From Sphagnum magellanicum (Eukaryota > Streptophyta > Sphagnopsida > Sphagnales > Sphagnaceae), in assembly GCA_021904315.1 (NCBI GenBank), contig CM038916.1:3472001-3536000 (forward strand): a stretch of 64,000 nucleotides of DNA. The letters run 5' to 3'. Within the stretch, counting starts at the first letter, position 1; every line of letters starts with the position of its first letter. The notes below the pieces were generated by a model. The model saw only the letters and a program-made list of their open reading frames with translations. It had not been told where the DNA came from and ran no database searches. Position numbers and translations under genes: made by a program. Positions 47,954 through 60,860 of this stretch are shown here, in pieces.

Positions 47954-50900
47954 ATGGTAGACCCCATGGCCATTTCCATTGCCGGCACGGTGGCTTCAAA
48001 GCTGTTGGAGCAAGTGATGGCGGCGACACAAATTGCCATAAGTTGCAACGAGTGCTGCAAGGTTCTTCATGCCCTTCTTAAGGAGTTGCAGCCCATTGTG
48101 GACCATGCCGTCCGCCAAATCTCGCAAAGCAATTTTGACAACACTTTTAAGAGCCCTCGGAGTGCAGTGCGTGAATGGTTGCGTCAATTAGAAGGCACGT
48201 TGGAGAGAGCAGAGCTGGAAGTGAACAAGTGCATCGAGCAACAGCCGGACCTCAATCCTTGGTCCAGATACAATACAGGCAAGAGAATCCTAGACGTGAC
48301 AGAGAGTGTGAAGAAGCTCTTACAGCAAGCAGGTTTAGTCGGGTTGGCTGTGACGTTCTCGGAATCCTCACGAGCCCAAAAAATGGAGAAGATGATGCAG
48401 GAGATTCATGAGATGATGAATGACCTCCGTGCTACTGCACTGCGAATTGAATTCGCAACTCACACACAAGAAATTCTTCAAGAGAGCAACGCAACAAGGA
48501 GTGCTCAAGGAAGGAATGCTCAAGGGATTACCAGTGCAATAAAATCTGCATTGCACAATCTTTTGCAAAATTTGTCACTTCGACCTAGTGACAACATGTC
48601 AAGGGTGGACACAGGAGCATCTTCGTCATCATCGTGCTCACGGGAGCTAATAGTGAATGAAGATGCCCACAAACTGGCAGACATCCAACAAGTGCCACAA
48701 CCTGTGTTCGGTTTGGACAATTTTACTATAAGATTGCAACAATCCATAACCTCCAGTAGCATTGATGCTGAACCTCGATGTGTTGGAGTTTCGGGCATGG
48801 GTGGTGCGGGAAAGACGCTTCTTGCCCAAATTGCCTACAATAGTACGGAGGTGCGTGAGCACTTTAAAGGAGGCGAGTTGATTTGGCTCACGGTGAGCCA
48901 AACTCCCAACATCAAAGGACTCTATGATAGCTTCTGTAGGCAGTTGGGTCTTGGGCCCATGAGTTTCGCACAACTGGAAGAGTACAAGACCAAGCTCTAC
49001 AACAAGTTTTTGAGGAGGAGGGTGTTCCTTGTTCTAGATGATGTTTGGAACAAAGGAGTTTTGGAGCAACTTGACTTGGCGAAGGGACAAGGTAGTGTCA
49101 CATTGGTGACCACTAGAAACCGGCCTGTGTTGGAGAAAGCTGGAGTGTCAGAGGAAGATGAAGTGCAGGTAGGTGTCCTTTCAAAGGAGGATAGCTGGAA
49201 GCTATTTTGTGTCCATGCGTTCCCTAGGGGACTTTCAAACATTCCTTCTCAAGTACCGGGAGTGGCTGAGTTGGTTGCTGAGGAGTGTAAAGGTCTTCCT
49301 TTGGCGCTCAAGGTCATCGGTGGATCAATGGTCGGAAAGACCATGCCTCCAGAATGGGAATTCCAACTGAACTGTTTACGGGAGTCACGTGAGTTACCGG
49401 AGCAGCAGGAGGAAGAAGCATTATTTGGTTGTCTCAAACTCAGCTATGACAATTTGGATGATGGCAGTCCCGTATGCAAGGAATGTTTTCTTGGTTTTGC
49501 TGCATTTCCTGAAGATCATGCGGTGCAGATGGAAAAGTTGATTCAATTGTGGAAAGCACAAGGATTGCTGGCTGATCCTACAAAAATGTTTGGGGATGAT
49601 CATACATTGTTTGCATACTATTTGGTGGGATTGTTGATAGCACGTTCAATGATTGAATTCAACAACTTTGATACATACAAAGTCCATGACGTGATGAGAG
49701 ATTTGGCTCTTCACATAATAAAAAGCCAAAATCCGATAACTTGTCTCTATCGACCAGGCAAAGAGTTGGAGGAATTTCCTACAGATTGGATCCAAACATA
49801 CGTGAAGAAGCCTTGTGAAGTTCGCAACCTTTCACTTTATGCAAATGAATTGACCACACTCAACGGTGTGACTTTCTCTGCACCTGAATTGGAGGTTTTA
49901 CTTCTTGCTTGTAATGAGCAGTTGGAGGCTATGCCAAAACAATTCTTGAAGGGCATTGAAAATCTCAAGCTTTTGGATGTAAGCGAATGTGGTAATCTAA
50001 TATCTTTGCCAAGAGAGATTGGGATGCTTAGGCAATTAACCCATCTTATCCTGCACCGTTGTGTGACATTAAAATCTTTGCCCAAAGAGGTTGGGAAACT
50101 TACACAATTGATCCATCTTGACCTTACAGGTTGTAAAAATTTAGTAAAACTACCAAAATCAATAGGGCATTTGCAAAGTTTACAGTGGCTTAGTTTGGAG
50201 TATTGTGATAATCTCAAGTACCTCCCTTCTACAATGAGTGACCTGAGATCCCTTCAATACCTCAACCTGCATGGTGAATCTTCTAATGGACTATGGGGTA
50301 AACCAAGTTGGAAGTTATGTGGCCAAGCATTTGCAATGGATATTTCCAAGTTGACTACGCTTACAGAACTCCATATATCTGGAAAGACTTGTGAGACTGT
50401 GGAGGTATGTGACGAACTATCGACGTTGGTAAGATTGGAGTCATTGCATATGTCTGGGTTTCGCAAATTGGAAACATTGCCAAATGCCATCCAATCAATG
50501 GTGCATCTTGAAGTATTTTCGATAGAGTGTTCCGGGATGAAAATTCTACCATCATGCATCACAATGTTTTCAAAACTCCAGGTGCTTAAATTGTATTATA
50601 TATCCTCCTTGGAAAGACTTCCAGCATTGAATACTCTCAAGTTGCTATCAACTTTAAACATTTTTAAGTCTACAGCAATGAAGAAGCTTCCAAATTCATT
50701 CACAGCATCAGATGCCTTTCCAAGTTTGGAAAAGTTGTATTGTTATGGTTGTGGATTAGTTGAGTTCCCAGAGGTGGAAGATGGTGCTATGCCCAAGTTG
50801 CAAATATTGAATTTAGAATGCAAATATATTAAGGACTTATCTGATACTTTGATCCACCTCAAAAATTTGAAGATAGTGCACATTTGCAAGGATAGATTTG

Positions 50901-50974
50901 ATGACTTGTGTGAGAAGTTCAAAAACACATGGCTTTCGGGGAAATTTAGTAAAAATTCACAAACATGGTTTTGA
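47954..50974 (+). CDS. RPW8-NB-ARC-LRR intracellular immune receptor (RNL type)
   Basis: An intronless 1006-residue protein starts at ATG 47954 (MVDPMAISIAG); the frame extends seven codons further but only with TTG. An RPW8-like helical domain (about 5-165, with LHALLKELQPIVDHA at 38-52) is followed by a serine-rich linker (about 222-229) and an NB-ARC domain: P-loop GMGGAGKT 281-288, kinase-2 VFLVLDDVW 357-365, TLVTTRNR 383-390, GLPLALKV 447-454, CFLGFAAFPED 511-521. The MHD position reads VHD (577-579). Leucine-rich repeats run from about 625 to 975 in a LxxLxxLxLxxCxxLxxLP pattern. NB-ARC proteins switch between ADP and ATP states; RPW8-type receptors act as helpers forming membrane channels in angiosperms. 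It acts in the cytoplasm and at membranes. All catalytic motifs are intact. Confidence 0.93.
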   Translation: MVDPMAISIAGTVASKLLEQVMAATQIAISCNECCKVLHALLKELQPIVDHAVRQISQSNFDNTFKSPRSAVREWLRQLEGTLERAELEVNKCIEQQPDLNPWSRYNTGKRILDVTESVKKLLQQAGLVGLAVTFSESSRAQKMEKMMQEIHEMMNDLRATALRIEFATHTQEILQESNATRSAQGRNAQGITSAIKSALHNLLQNLSLRPSDNMSRVDTGASSSSSCSRELIVNEDAHKLADIQQVPQPVFGLDNFTIRLQQSITSSSIDAEPRCVGVSGMGGAGKTLLAQIAYNSTEVREHFKGGELIWLTVSQTPNIKGLYDSFCRQLGLGPMSFAQLEEYKTKLYNKFLRRRVFLVLDDVWNKGVLEQLDLAKGQGSVTLVTTRNRPVLEKAGVSEEDEVQVGVLSKEDSWKLFCVHAFPRGLSNIPSQVPGVAELVAEECKGLPLALKVIGGSMVGKTMPPEWEFQLNCLRESRELPEQQEEEALFGCLKLSYDNLDDGSPVCKECFLGFAAFPEDHAVQMEKLIQLWKAQGLLADPTKMFGDDHTLFAYYLVGLLIARSMIEFNNFDTYKVHDVMRDLALHIIKSQNPITCLYRPGKELEEFPTDWIQTYVKKPCEVRNLSLYANELTTLNGVTFSAPELEVLLLACNEQLEAMPKQFLKGIENLKLLDVSECGNLISLPREIGMLRQLTHLILHRCVTLKSLPKEVGKLTQLIHLDLTGCKNLVKLPKSIGHLQSLQWLSLEYCDNLKYLPSTMSDLRSLQYLNLHGESSNGLWGKPSWKLCGQAFAMDISKLTTLTELHISGKTCETVEVCDELSTLVRLESLHMSGFRKLETLPNAIQSMVHLEVFSIECSGMKILPSCITMFSKLQVLKLYYISSLERLPALNTLKLLSTLNIFKSTAMKKLPNSFTASDAFPSLEKLYCYGCGLVEFPEVEDGAMPKLQILNLECKYIKDLSDTLIHLKNLKIVHICKDRFDDLCEKFKNTWLSGKFSKNSQTWF

Positions 50975-51551
50975 AATATCACAAATTTTATTTTTTTGTT
51001 TTGATTTCTTTGAAAGAAAATATGGAATTTTGTTGTAATGATGAATGAATTGTCAGTAAAATGGAGAACTATACACTTCTATAATGATTTCCATATCCAT
51101 ATTATTGTGTGAATTTTCTGTAATATCAAAATATAATGAAATGAATTTTAATCTTGTTTTTGGATTTTTCTACATTGTATTCTAAAATGCAAATTCTAGT
51201 TATACGAAATAATTATGAATTTGGTGTTTTAATGAACTATAAAATCAAGTGTGTTTAAAATCAAAACAAAAATTGTAAATATGTTTGTATTGTGGTGCAC
51301 ATATGTTATTACAGTAAAGTGGAATAATTTTACGAGAATTAAATACATTTCTACCATTTGGCGACCATCTTGTGAGATTTTATTTATTTGTAATAACAAG
51401 AAGGTTTTCTAAAATTTATGTTATAGTGTTGTAGATGGTAGTGTTCAAATGATAATCGTCAACTAGGCAATGTTGGAGTGAATGAAATTACAACAAAAAA
51501 AAAAACACAAGAATTGCAGATAGTTGGATGGACCTTACTTAAAAAGCAATC
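50975..51551 (+). other. NB-LRR 3' flank
   Basis: AT-rich 3' UTR and intergenic sequence with possible poly(A) signals (for example AATATAATGAAATGAA near 51128). No gene. Confidence 0.5.
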
Positions 51552-53540
51552 ATGATGAAATTTAATTTGGGAACTAATGTAAAACCACAGTTGGTGAAAA
51601 TTAATGCACAACTAAAAACAAGCAAGGTGTTAGAAATGGAACAATTGTTGAAGAAGTTCAAAAATGTTTTTGCATGGACATATAAAGATTTGAAAAGGAT
51701 TCCATTAAAGTTGGCACAACACAAAATTAAGTTGGACACCACTATACCACCAACACATCATGTCAAATATAGATTAAATCCAAATTATGCTACAACAATT
51801 AAATAAAATATAACCAAGTTTTAATAGTTAGATTCATTCAATCTATAGAGGAAGCTACATGGTTGTCACCCATAGTAGTAGTACCCAAGAAAAATGGCAA
51901 ATTAAGAATTTGTATAGATTTCGGAAAACTAACATTATATAAAAATCATGTTCATTACAACTAATCTATTTAGTTGTAATCTAGTTCTATCGAACATTTT
52001 CTAGTTACATCGGACAAGTTGCAATAGACACAATATTCTCATAGTGTAAATGTAACCACAAAGAGGGATCCATACCCATTACCTTTTACAAATGAAGTGC
52101 TAACCATAATAGTAGGGTATGAGGTATATTCTTTTTAGATGGATATTCAGAATATCATCAAATCTCTATAACATCAAAGGATAAACACAAAATTGCATTT
52201 GTTATAGAGTAGGGGGTTTTATATGGAAGGTGATGTCATTTGGAGTTTAAAATGGACCTCTAACATATCAAAAAGTTGTTACCAAAGCATTTAAAAAATA
52301 TTTGGACAATTTTATGAAGATATTTTTAGATGATTTTATAGTGAATAATGACATGGAAAGTCATCTGCAGAAGCTTAAACTATGTTTTCAAAAGTGTAAA
52401 GAATATGACATTAGTGTAAATCTAAACAAATGTGCATTTATGGTATTTTCAAGGATAATATTGGGTTTTATTATTTTAAAAGAATGGAAACTACCAAATC
52501 TAAATAAAATACAAGCAATGTTAAACAAACCACCACCTAAGAATCCATAGTAAATTCAAATATTCAATGGGATGGCACAATTTTATAAATATTTTATCAA
52601 AAACTTTGTTGCTATTATGGCACCTATCATTAAATTGACCAGAAAGACAAAAAAAATTCTTTAGACAAAAGAATGTTAAAATGCTTGAGAATTGATCAAA
52701 TAGAAGTATATTTAAACACCAATATTAATATCACAAAACTAGTAGGTGGAATTTCATGTTCATACATATGCATCTTTGTTAGCTATGGGAGTTATGTTGT
52801 TTCAAAATGTAATAAGGAAGAATGATCAACCAATAGTGTATGCTTCTAGGCTTATATGCTTCTGAGCACAACAAAAATATAACATAACAAAAAAAAAGGC
52901 TTTAGTAATGTTTTTTGCTTTACACAAGTTTAGACATTATTTGTTAGGCAATAAGTTTATCTTTTATGTAAATCTATGGCATTGGTTTATTTGGTCAACA
53001 AACCACAAGTTTTAAGGAAAATAGCTAGATGGTTATTATTGTTCCTAAAATATGATTTCATAGTAATGTATAAGCGAGGCAAAACTCATGTAGTTGTAAA
53101 TGCATTATCAAGACTACTAGATATTATAGAATCCACAGGTGTGCCGAATTAATCCACAAATGTAAGTATGTTTTACATAGAACCTAAATGGCTTAATGAT
53201 GGAAAAGAATTTTTGAAATTAAGACAAATTGAAGGTACATTATTCGTACAACAGAAGTAGAAATTGGTCAAGTGAGTACAACCATTCACATTGAAGAATG
53301 GTGAATTGAATAGAGTGAGCCAAGACAACAAATCACAAAGATGTTTGACAAGTACAGAAGCACATATGGTGATGAGAAAATTGCATGAAGGGCCATCAAG
53401 AGGACATTTTGCAACTAAAATAATGCAAAAGAAAATAGTTGATGTTGGATATTGGTGGCCAATTATGTATAGAGATGTGCATGATTACTTCAGATCTTGT
53501 GATGTAGAACATGAACGTGAGCAAGTGAACATGAACAAGT
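51552..53540 (+). mobile_element. Decayed Ty3/gypsy retrotransposon pol fragment
   Basis: Blocks of a gypsy polyprotein occur in the right order but different frames, with stops between. 51552-51806 is the segment before reverse transcriptase (FAWTYKDLKRIPLKLAQHKI). 51830-51950 is the start of reverse transcriptase (WLSPIVVVPKKNGKLRI). 52302-52550 has the catalytic-loop region (FLDDF) and thumb. 52740-53000 is RNase H (VEFHVHTYASLLA, with the expected Asp replaced by Tyr). 53291-53540 is the integrase zinc-binding region (LHEGPSRGHFATKI ... YWWPIMYRDVHDY). Gag, protease, integrase core and both LTRs are missing. It is inactive. Confidence 0.85.
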
Positions 53541-54398
53541 AAACAAAACCAATTTTTTTTTGGAATATTTTGTTAGCATCAAAAAAATATTGGAAGAATA
53601 TTCTTTGACACATGAGATAAAATATATCATGATGTGGAGAAATATTTTATCGTGTGTATATGGATGAATGATAATTATGAATGAAACATAATAATGGATG
53701 AAAATTAAAATGAATGAACAAAATAAAAAGGATGAAAAAATAAAATGAATGAACAAATAAAATGGATGAACACAACTTATTTACAACAAAGAGTTATGTG
53801 CTAATGTAAACTCTACCTCTTCACAACCAAAAGGTATATGTCAATTGAAACACTACTTGTTCATCTCCAAGAGGTATGTTCCCATTGGGAATTAAAAAAT
53901 ATGAGGCTACACATTCTCAATACCATTTCACATTATTTTGTTTTTGAATTCTAATCAAACCTTTTACATTTAAGATCATTCTTGCCATTTGAAGAAGAAA
54001 ATTACATTATTTCCCCCATCTCCACCCAAACTTACTAACTCCATCTTTTCTATGGCTACCATCAATTTGCAACTACTACACATCTATTTTACAATGGAAA
54101 AATGAAAATTTACAAAAATGGTCACACTAAACACCTTGGAAACTATGATTGTATACACATTAATCTCAAGCATATAAAATAGAATATGTGAAATGACAAC
54201 AAAACCTTTGGAATATCCAAGAGTTCCAACTTTGTTAGACCCCCTTAAGAATTTGCTAAAAATTAGAACATGGGGAACAAAATGGAAAAAGTAAATTGAC
54301 CAAAGGGCAACATGGTGATGGGCGAATGTGAAAATTGACAAAGAAAGTCTTACATTGCTCAAAAAAAATGTAAACACTCCAAAGGAGGATATGGAATA
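53541..54398. other. AT-rich spacer with short A-rich tandem repeats
   Basis: 53690-53775 consists of irregular repeats of AATGAATGAACAAAATAAAA type. No gene is supported. Confidence 0.5.
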
Positions 54399-55217
54399 TG
54401 ACGCATTCCCAAGTCCCTAGTTAGCTCCAAGTTGGGGCTAAGTCACTCAAGTTGCGGAAATACAGGGGACTCGGGGCACGCTCCTAGCTTCCAACACAAA
54501 AAGGGGTAAGAGGGGCTTGCTGAAAGCTTCGGGATTAGACTAGGAAGAGGGATAAGCTATTTAGTTATTCGGTCCTACATCTAAAACCAACCAATAAGTT
54601 AATTAATACTCATTCGGAACACTTTTGGTGTTGGGACAAGCCACGGGCAACCTTGGACTCACTTGATTCACCACGGCCCGAACTCCAGGGAAACCACCAC
54701 CTTCGCCCATATAGTATTCTCTGCGTCTCACCACCGCACTTGCATCCGAATGGCACTTTTTCCCGAGACTCCCAAATTGGAGTCCCGAAACTATCCCGGT
54801 TTGGATTCCTGAGACTTTGGGCGCTCATAACTTCTCGCCCCGACCTCAGATTGGGATGAGGTCTGAAGCAAACTTGTAGCCTTCGTCGAGATCTTTCCAA
54901 GGGTGTCACACTGCTCCTGCACACACCGGAATCAGGTCAATTCCCGACTTTTTATGGTTGGGAGTCAAACTACTAGTTTGATTCCCAACCCTTTTCCGCC
55001 CATAACTTGTGTTACATATGTCCAAATGGTTCATGCAAGGCCATTTTGGACATCTACACTTCAAAACCTTTCCAACGGTATAAATAACACCCCAATGCAA
55101 GGTGTTTTGACCCCTGCAATCGAACTCTGAAGTTTTGAGAGTCCCGGAGGACTCCTAAATCCCATTTTCGGGAGTGTGAGTGGCGACCTCACACTTCCTC
55201 AAAGTGGGGTTGTGACA
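54399..55217 (-). mobile_element. Solo LTR, inverted copy of the unit B LTR
   Basis: Read on the - strand it begins TGTCACAACCCC and ends ATGCGTCA, and it aligns along its length with 13714-14549. Flanking 5-mers are GAATA (54394-54398) and AAATA (55218-55222), which could be a target duplication with one change. It is more diverged than expected for a recent event, so probably older than the unit B insertion. Confidence 0.8.
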
Positions 55218-58200
55218 AAATACTACCACTAGGCAATATTTACACATGCCATGAATTTTTGTCAAGAACATACAAGTTTGAAAAAACTAATTCCAAAACA
55301 TTTTTTAATAAAAATTATTTATTACATGATTTGGCTTCCCTTGGCAACTTCCTATCAACAAAATTTATGAAACACAATAGACGACTTTATGCAACTTCGA
55401 ACAAACGAACTTGGGTGCCACAAGATTTAAGGAGTAAAATGTTAAAACAACCTTTGAATCACTGAATGATAGGTCCTGCCCTAAAACCATGAGATGTTTA
55501 CGATCGTTGGAAGAAAAGACGTCCAACAATTGAAACAAAAACCAAAATACCATTCTTTATAATAATTTTTAGTTCATTAAATGTTTTGATATGAATTAAG
55601 GCTAAAGTTGAACATAGATTTTGTTTTTTAAAGAATCCAAAAATTCTTGAAAAATTCTTAATTTTTAAAAATCCAAAGAATCCTAATACCCAGACTAAAT
55701 GATTGTATCCTCCAACCCAATGTTATTAACTCACGTATTTAATTGCCTTACTCAATGTTACCATTTCAATTGGTCTTTTGATAATCAACAACAAATAGAT
55801 TACTTATTACTAGTAAGCTATCACTTACAATTTTATGCATGAAATAAACATGACATTACATTCTATTTTGGACATAATTTCCAAGCTAATAGAATGACCA
55901 AGGCGAATTCCTCAAAACAACAGTTGATTTGACCCTTTACATAGACTATTAAAAATCAAGAAATGGGGCATTCTACAAAAGGACAAAGTGGGCAAATGGA
56001 AAAAACTAAAGAACAAATTATATATATTGCTGAGAAAAACCCAAGGCAAAACCCCCACTTAATAGAAATGGAAATAAAAAACTAAGCAAAAGAATGACCA
56101 ATGGTGTCCAATCTCAAAGAGATGAACTCCCAATACTCAACACGTTCTAAAACATCTTGCATTAATCAAACTCAACAAGGATATATATGTTATGAATGTT
56201 GAAATAAATAATCAATGATCAAATAATAAAATTTCAATGACTAGCCAACATAAATGTTCACAACCCACATAATAAGATGGACGTTAGAAAATGATAAATT
56301 CAAAATGAACAAGAACCTCTTCAAAGATTATATGTAATGAGAAAGAGGCACCATGGACACAAACTACATTTCATTACAAGCCTAGGTTTGGAACTATGAA
56401 AATGCTTACTAAAACTCCTCAAAACTTAAATCTATATCTAGTAATGGATCACAGACATATGAAAGCAATAGATGCAAACTACAGTGTCATAGTGGGATAT
56501 TGGGCATCAAGAAATAACATGCAAGAATACAAAGTTTATGTCATTGTGATATGAATCTTTGATTCGGTTTTTGTGAACAACTTGCGACAAGCTCTTAGAA
56601 ACAATCTATGGCCAGTTGAATTGACAAACCGCAATTACAATACTCATTTATTATGTCGAGCAAATTTCTATTGGGGACAAACAAAACATACCAATAGTCA
56701 TTGGTAGAAATGTCAAACAAGAAATGGCCAAAAAATGAAAGTGATTTAGAAGACAATGAATATGAGTTGCCTATTTTAAAATATGATGTAAACTAAGATG
56801 CGTTAGTAGAATAGAAAGAAAAAACACTAGAGCAAGAGGAGGAGGAGCCAAGAACACCATCACAATCAACATTTGAAGAAGGAGAAGATTTAAAAAATGA
56901 GGATGATGAATCTTTTGGGTCATGCAGTGGAATCATTGTTGATTTGTGGCATCAAACAAAAAGGGGGTTACCATCATATATCCAAGACTATAGCAACACA
57001 CACAAATGAGGAGTGTCAACAAGATTGTAAATATCCCATTTTTCATAAGAATTTGAAAATGTATGAAAAAAAACACATGACATTGTTGATAAGAAAAAGC
57101 TCGAATTGATTAAACTTTTTTTGCAATATTAACAGTTAGTAAAAAAAAACGATGAGTTTAAGAGATCAAGGAACATACTTGTATAGATGCTTGTACCGAA
57201 GAGTATTACACTCCTCCAAAGACACCAAAAATAGAAAGCGAAGGGGGTGTGGATATTGATGACATGAATGTGGAACAAAGGAAAAACAATTCCAAATTAA
57301 CTAAGATAGTCGTAGAAAGGATCAATGTGAAAACAAAAAAAGTTAAATATAAGAACATTGGGGAAGAAATACAATAACCAAGAGTCACAATTTCCATCCA
57401 TTGTTGAACCATCTAAAAGCGAAAGCAACATGGAAATTTGTAATTTGTTCCTTGAGGATTATGATGAATATGATGCAACAAAAAGATTTATTTAAGAGAT
57501 GAATTGCATTGAAAGATGAAAAATTGCAATGAAACAAGAAGTTATTAGAGTTATAAATTGTTATAGTGTTTTTTTAAAAATAATTTAAATGTGTGGAATT
57601 TTTTTCTAAATAACATAGTCAAAAGCAAATATGACTAAAATTTCTTCTTCACAACAAATAAGTGGGGGTCTAGTTGAGAATCCAATCCAAAATCCTATCT
57701 AAAGTCCAATTTATAGTATGGCGAATTAGTTGGTGTTTTGAATAAGGAAGGTGATTGTTAACCAAAACTATTTGTGAACCGATATTTTAACTAATAGTAA
57801 CTAAACCAGTGACATCTATTGAATTGATAGTGATAGTATAACCGATATTAACTAAATCGGTGGCACATGTTGAACTAATAACACATGTTGAACATTGAAT
57901 AGGTAGTTTATAAAACCTATAGTTAACATAATAAGTAGTTGGTAGAATAGGTAGTTTGCAAAACCTATAGTTGACAAAATAGGTCAACAATAGAAATTAC
58001 AGTTGATAAAAGGTACTTAACAAAATAGGTAGTAGATTTTGAAAATAATTATTGTTTATTACAATTTTACTAAATAGTTTTTATTAGTTGATTAAAACAA
58101 AAAGTTTCATTAACTAGTTATTATTTGGGTGATTTGTACAAAACATTTCAAAGTTCAAATTTAAAGTATAAAGGAGGAATGGTAGAACATGAGAGACATC

Positions 58201-60300
58201 AAATTTCGACTTTCCCTACTTACTTTATGAAATCCTTAATGTAAAAACTTTGAATTCTTATTACAATTTTGTATTTTCACTACAAGTTAGAATACCAATT
58301 AGCATTGAGTAGTTTGTACTTGTTTAGAATTTAGGAAAGGAGATTTGCATCAAGTAGAAGACTTTTGATGTTATTTTCATTTTGTGTTTTTTTTCATTGA
58401 AAACATAAAAGCATTTTTGTACTTCAACAAATTGAATACATGTTAATTTTAAAATTGTAAATAATTTTAGTTTTGTTAGCTTAAATGTACATGTTTGTTG
58501 TTTTAGAAACATGTTGCTAGAAAAAATCAAAAGTCGAACAACTTTAATGGGAATAAAAAAACACGCCAACAATGACCAATCTAACACGGTAAATATGAAT
58601 ATGCAAAGAATGGCCCTATGTTGGATTGAAAATGATAATGGTTGATTTTATACTTGTGGAAAATGTGTAGTGTTGTGTGAGTATGTGTTGCACATGTCTT
58701 GTGAAGATACATAAAATGACATACACAATGGAAAGAGAAAATCTAGGAATTATTTTCTAGTATCAACTAAGGTGCTTAAAAATATTGGTTGTTATTAACT
58801 AAAAGGCTCAAATTTAGTAAGATTTTTCATTATAAAAAATTTAATTAAATGCAATGTTCCAAAGCTCACGAAACACTAGTAATAACAATATGTGCAATTC
58901 CAATTATATTGGAAATACTAAGCATTGCAGCCTTGTAATGAAATTGATGGATACAATCAGGTAGCACATAGCTTTACTATCATAACTAAATAAGCGCAAT
59001 GATCACAAAAAGAACTATAATTGAAATAAGATTTTTGGGTTATGGTGCAATGCAATTTAGGTAGCTAGGTTGGGCTACAATCTTTGGTTGAGGGATTGAA
59101 AAAGGATGGTCGACATGATGGGCTAACCATGTCCTACTTAAGGCTTGAACAAGTTGAGCCACTTTAACACAACAAGTGGCAAATAACCACATTGACAACA
59201 AGAATTAAGTTTGCCATGAGCTAAGTTTTTCATTGCACAATAAATTAAAAAATCATCCTTTAAAGGTGTCTACTAACACCTTACTCCTCGCAATAATTAG
59301 AGATTGAAGAACTTGTTTTGAAAACCTTAATTTTCACCTTAAAATTGTCAAGTGCTTTCTTGAAATTGATTCCTAGAAAATGCACTTTCTTAGTGTTGGA
59401 AGCCACAACAATTTCATTGCTCTAATCAATAAGTTAGTGCATCTTGATTGTGACAAGCAAATTTTTTGGTTGCAACCTCTCCATCCATTGACACCTTGTG
59501 CAAAGTGCAACTCTTGACATTGGAGTTGTGGTCACAACTACACTTCTTACAATGTCTTTGTGCTAAACAATAAACAAATTTTTAAAAAATGATTTCACAA
59601 ATATGTTCATGAATAGAACATCTTTAAAAAACTTGAAAACAACTTGAAGACCAAGCTTGAAGACCATGGTTGAAGAAAGCTTAAATAGCTTTAAATTTTT
59701 TTGCAGAAAGCTTATTGATTACAGTTTGAAAAAAGCTTGAACAATTCATTGCAACTTCATTCACACTCAAGACGGCCTCTCACAATGGCTTTGTGTCAAC
59801 TTGCATTGCATTTGGGAAGAAAAATGTTGAAAAAACTGCAAACACTTGAAGAAAGCTCAAGCTTCATTTGGGCTTATTTGTCTCCACACCTTCATGTGAG
59901 CACAAGTGAAGAAGACACAGATTGGGGATCAAACTAGTTTTTGCATCAAAATTAGTGCAAAAACCAGTTTGACACCCAATTATTTTCCTTCATAAAGTTT
60001 TCATCCCTTGTTATTGTTCACTTCATCCCTTATCCAGCCTGAATTGGCCATTCTGGTCCCCAATGGCACCGACTTTATAGATAATTTTAATATGCAAGGA
60101 AAAAAAAAGAAAACAAAAAGGGAACCAAATGAGTTTTCTCACATAAATTGGTCCTGGGGAGAATTCCACCCCTATTTTTGGATCTACCTCACCTGCACCT
60201 TCAATGCCACTCATATTGTTCTTTTAAATCAATCCTCATCAAAATAAGATCTTGCGAATATTCTGAACTGATACCCAGTTTCGTGAAATTATACCCAATT
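55218..60300. other. AT-rich region without supported genes
   Basis: No coding region could be supported. Around 56540-57450 short glutamate-rich or charged open stretches (for example EQEEEEPRTPSQST) with stops in between may be retroelement gag remnants, but nothing diagnostic was seen. Short tandem repeats lie at 57780-58040. Confidence 0.45.
57898..58040. repeat. 48-bp tandem repeat, about 3 copies
   Basis: AATAGGTAGTTT(A/G)..AAAACCTATAGTT recurs at 57898 and 57946, with a degraded third unit from 57994. Just upstream, AACCGATATT-AACTAAA is also doubled (57778 and 57840). Confidence 0.75.
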
Positions 60301-60359
60301 TCACTCAGTTACACTCAAATTGGGGATGAAACAGGGACTAGAGGGTCAAACCAGGGCCC

Positions 60360-60860
60360 AAATTAGCAAGGAACTCGGGGGACGTTCCATCTTCCCAGAT
60401 CCCCTGCACTCTCTTCTCCAGAACGCTGGGTCAGTTTCTTGGCTTGGATTCCACGTAGTATTTCTTCCTGGAGTATTCATCGTTCCTGCAGCACTGCCGC
60501 CCAAATGCATTGCGCCAACTGCTGGTCGCCGTTCATCTTCAGCTGTTGTAAATCCTTCACCAGGCGCCTGTCCAGCGGTCGTCATATCCGTGGATTGCAG
60601 TTTTGTAGCAGCACAGGCACGCAAGCAGCATTGCCATCCTCTTGGCACCTGCCTCTTGCCACTGTTCTTCGCCCTGCAAGATCTGATTACTATTGTACAC
60701 AATCGCAGACTTCTCCAGGAGACAAGCGTTCGAGTCGAGCAGGTTCAATTTCCCCCACAATCCTCCGTTCTCGTTCTTTTCCTTTTTTGCCCTAATTTGC
60801 CGTGATAATCTCAAGATAATTGCAAGGTACTTGTCATCCAGAGAACATCATCACCAAGAG
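60360..60860 (+). promoter_or_regulatory. GC-rich upstream block, probable FHIT promoter/5' exon
   Basis: This block is markedly more GC-rich than its surroundings and lies about 0.7-1.2 kb before the FHIT start. Two overlapping frames are open (ATG 60320 and ATG 60439, the latter rich in Ser/Arg as in an organelle targeting peptide). A donor-like CAG|GTTCAA at 60741 or AAG|GTACTTG at about 60825 could splice to the acceptor just before 61585. The exon structure is unproven. Confidence 0.35.

Noticed and set aside
56820-57110. Charged, glutamate-rich open stretch suggesting a retroelement gag
   Set aside because: Stops interrupt it and no zinc knuckle or other diagnostic motif is visible.
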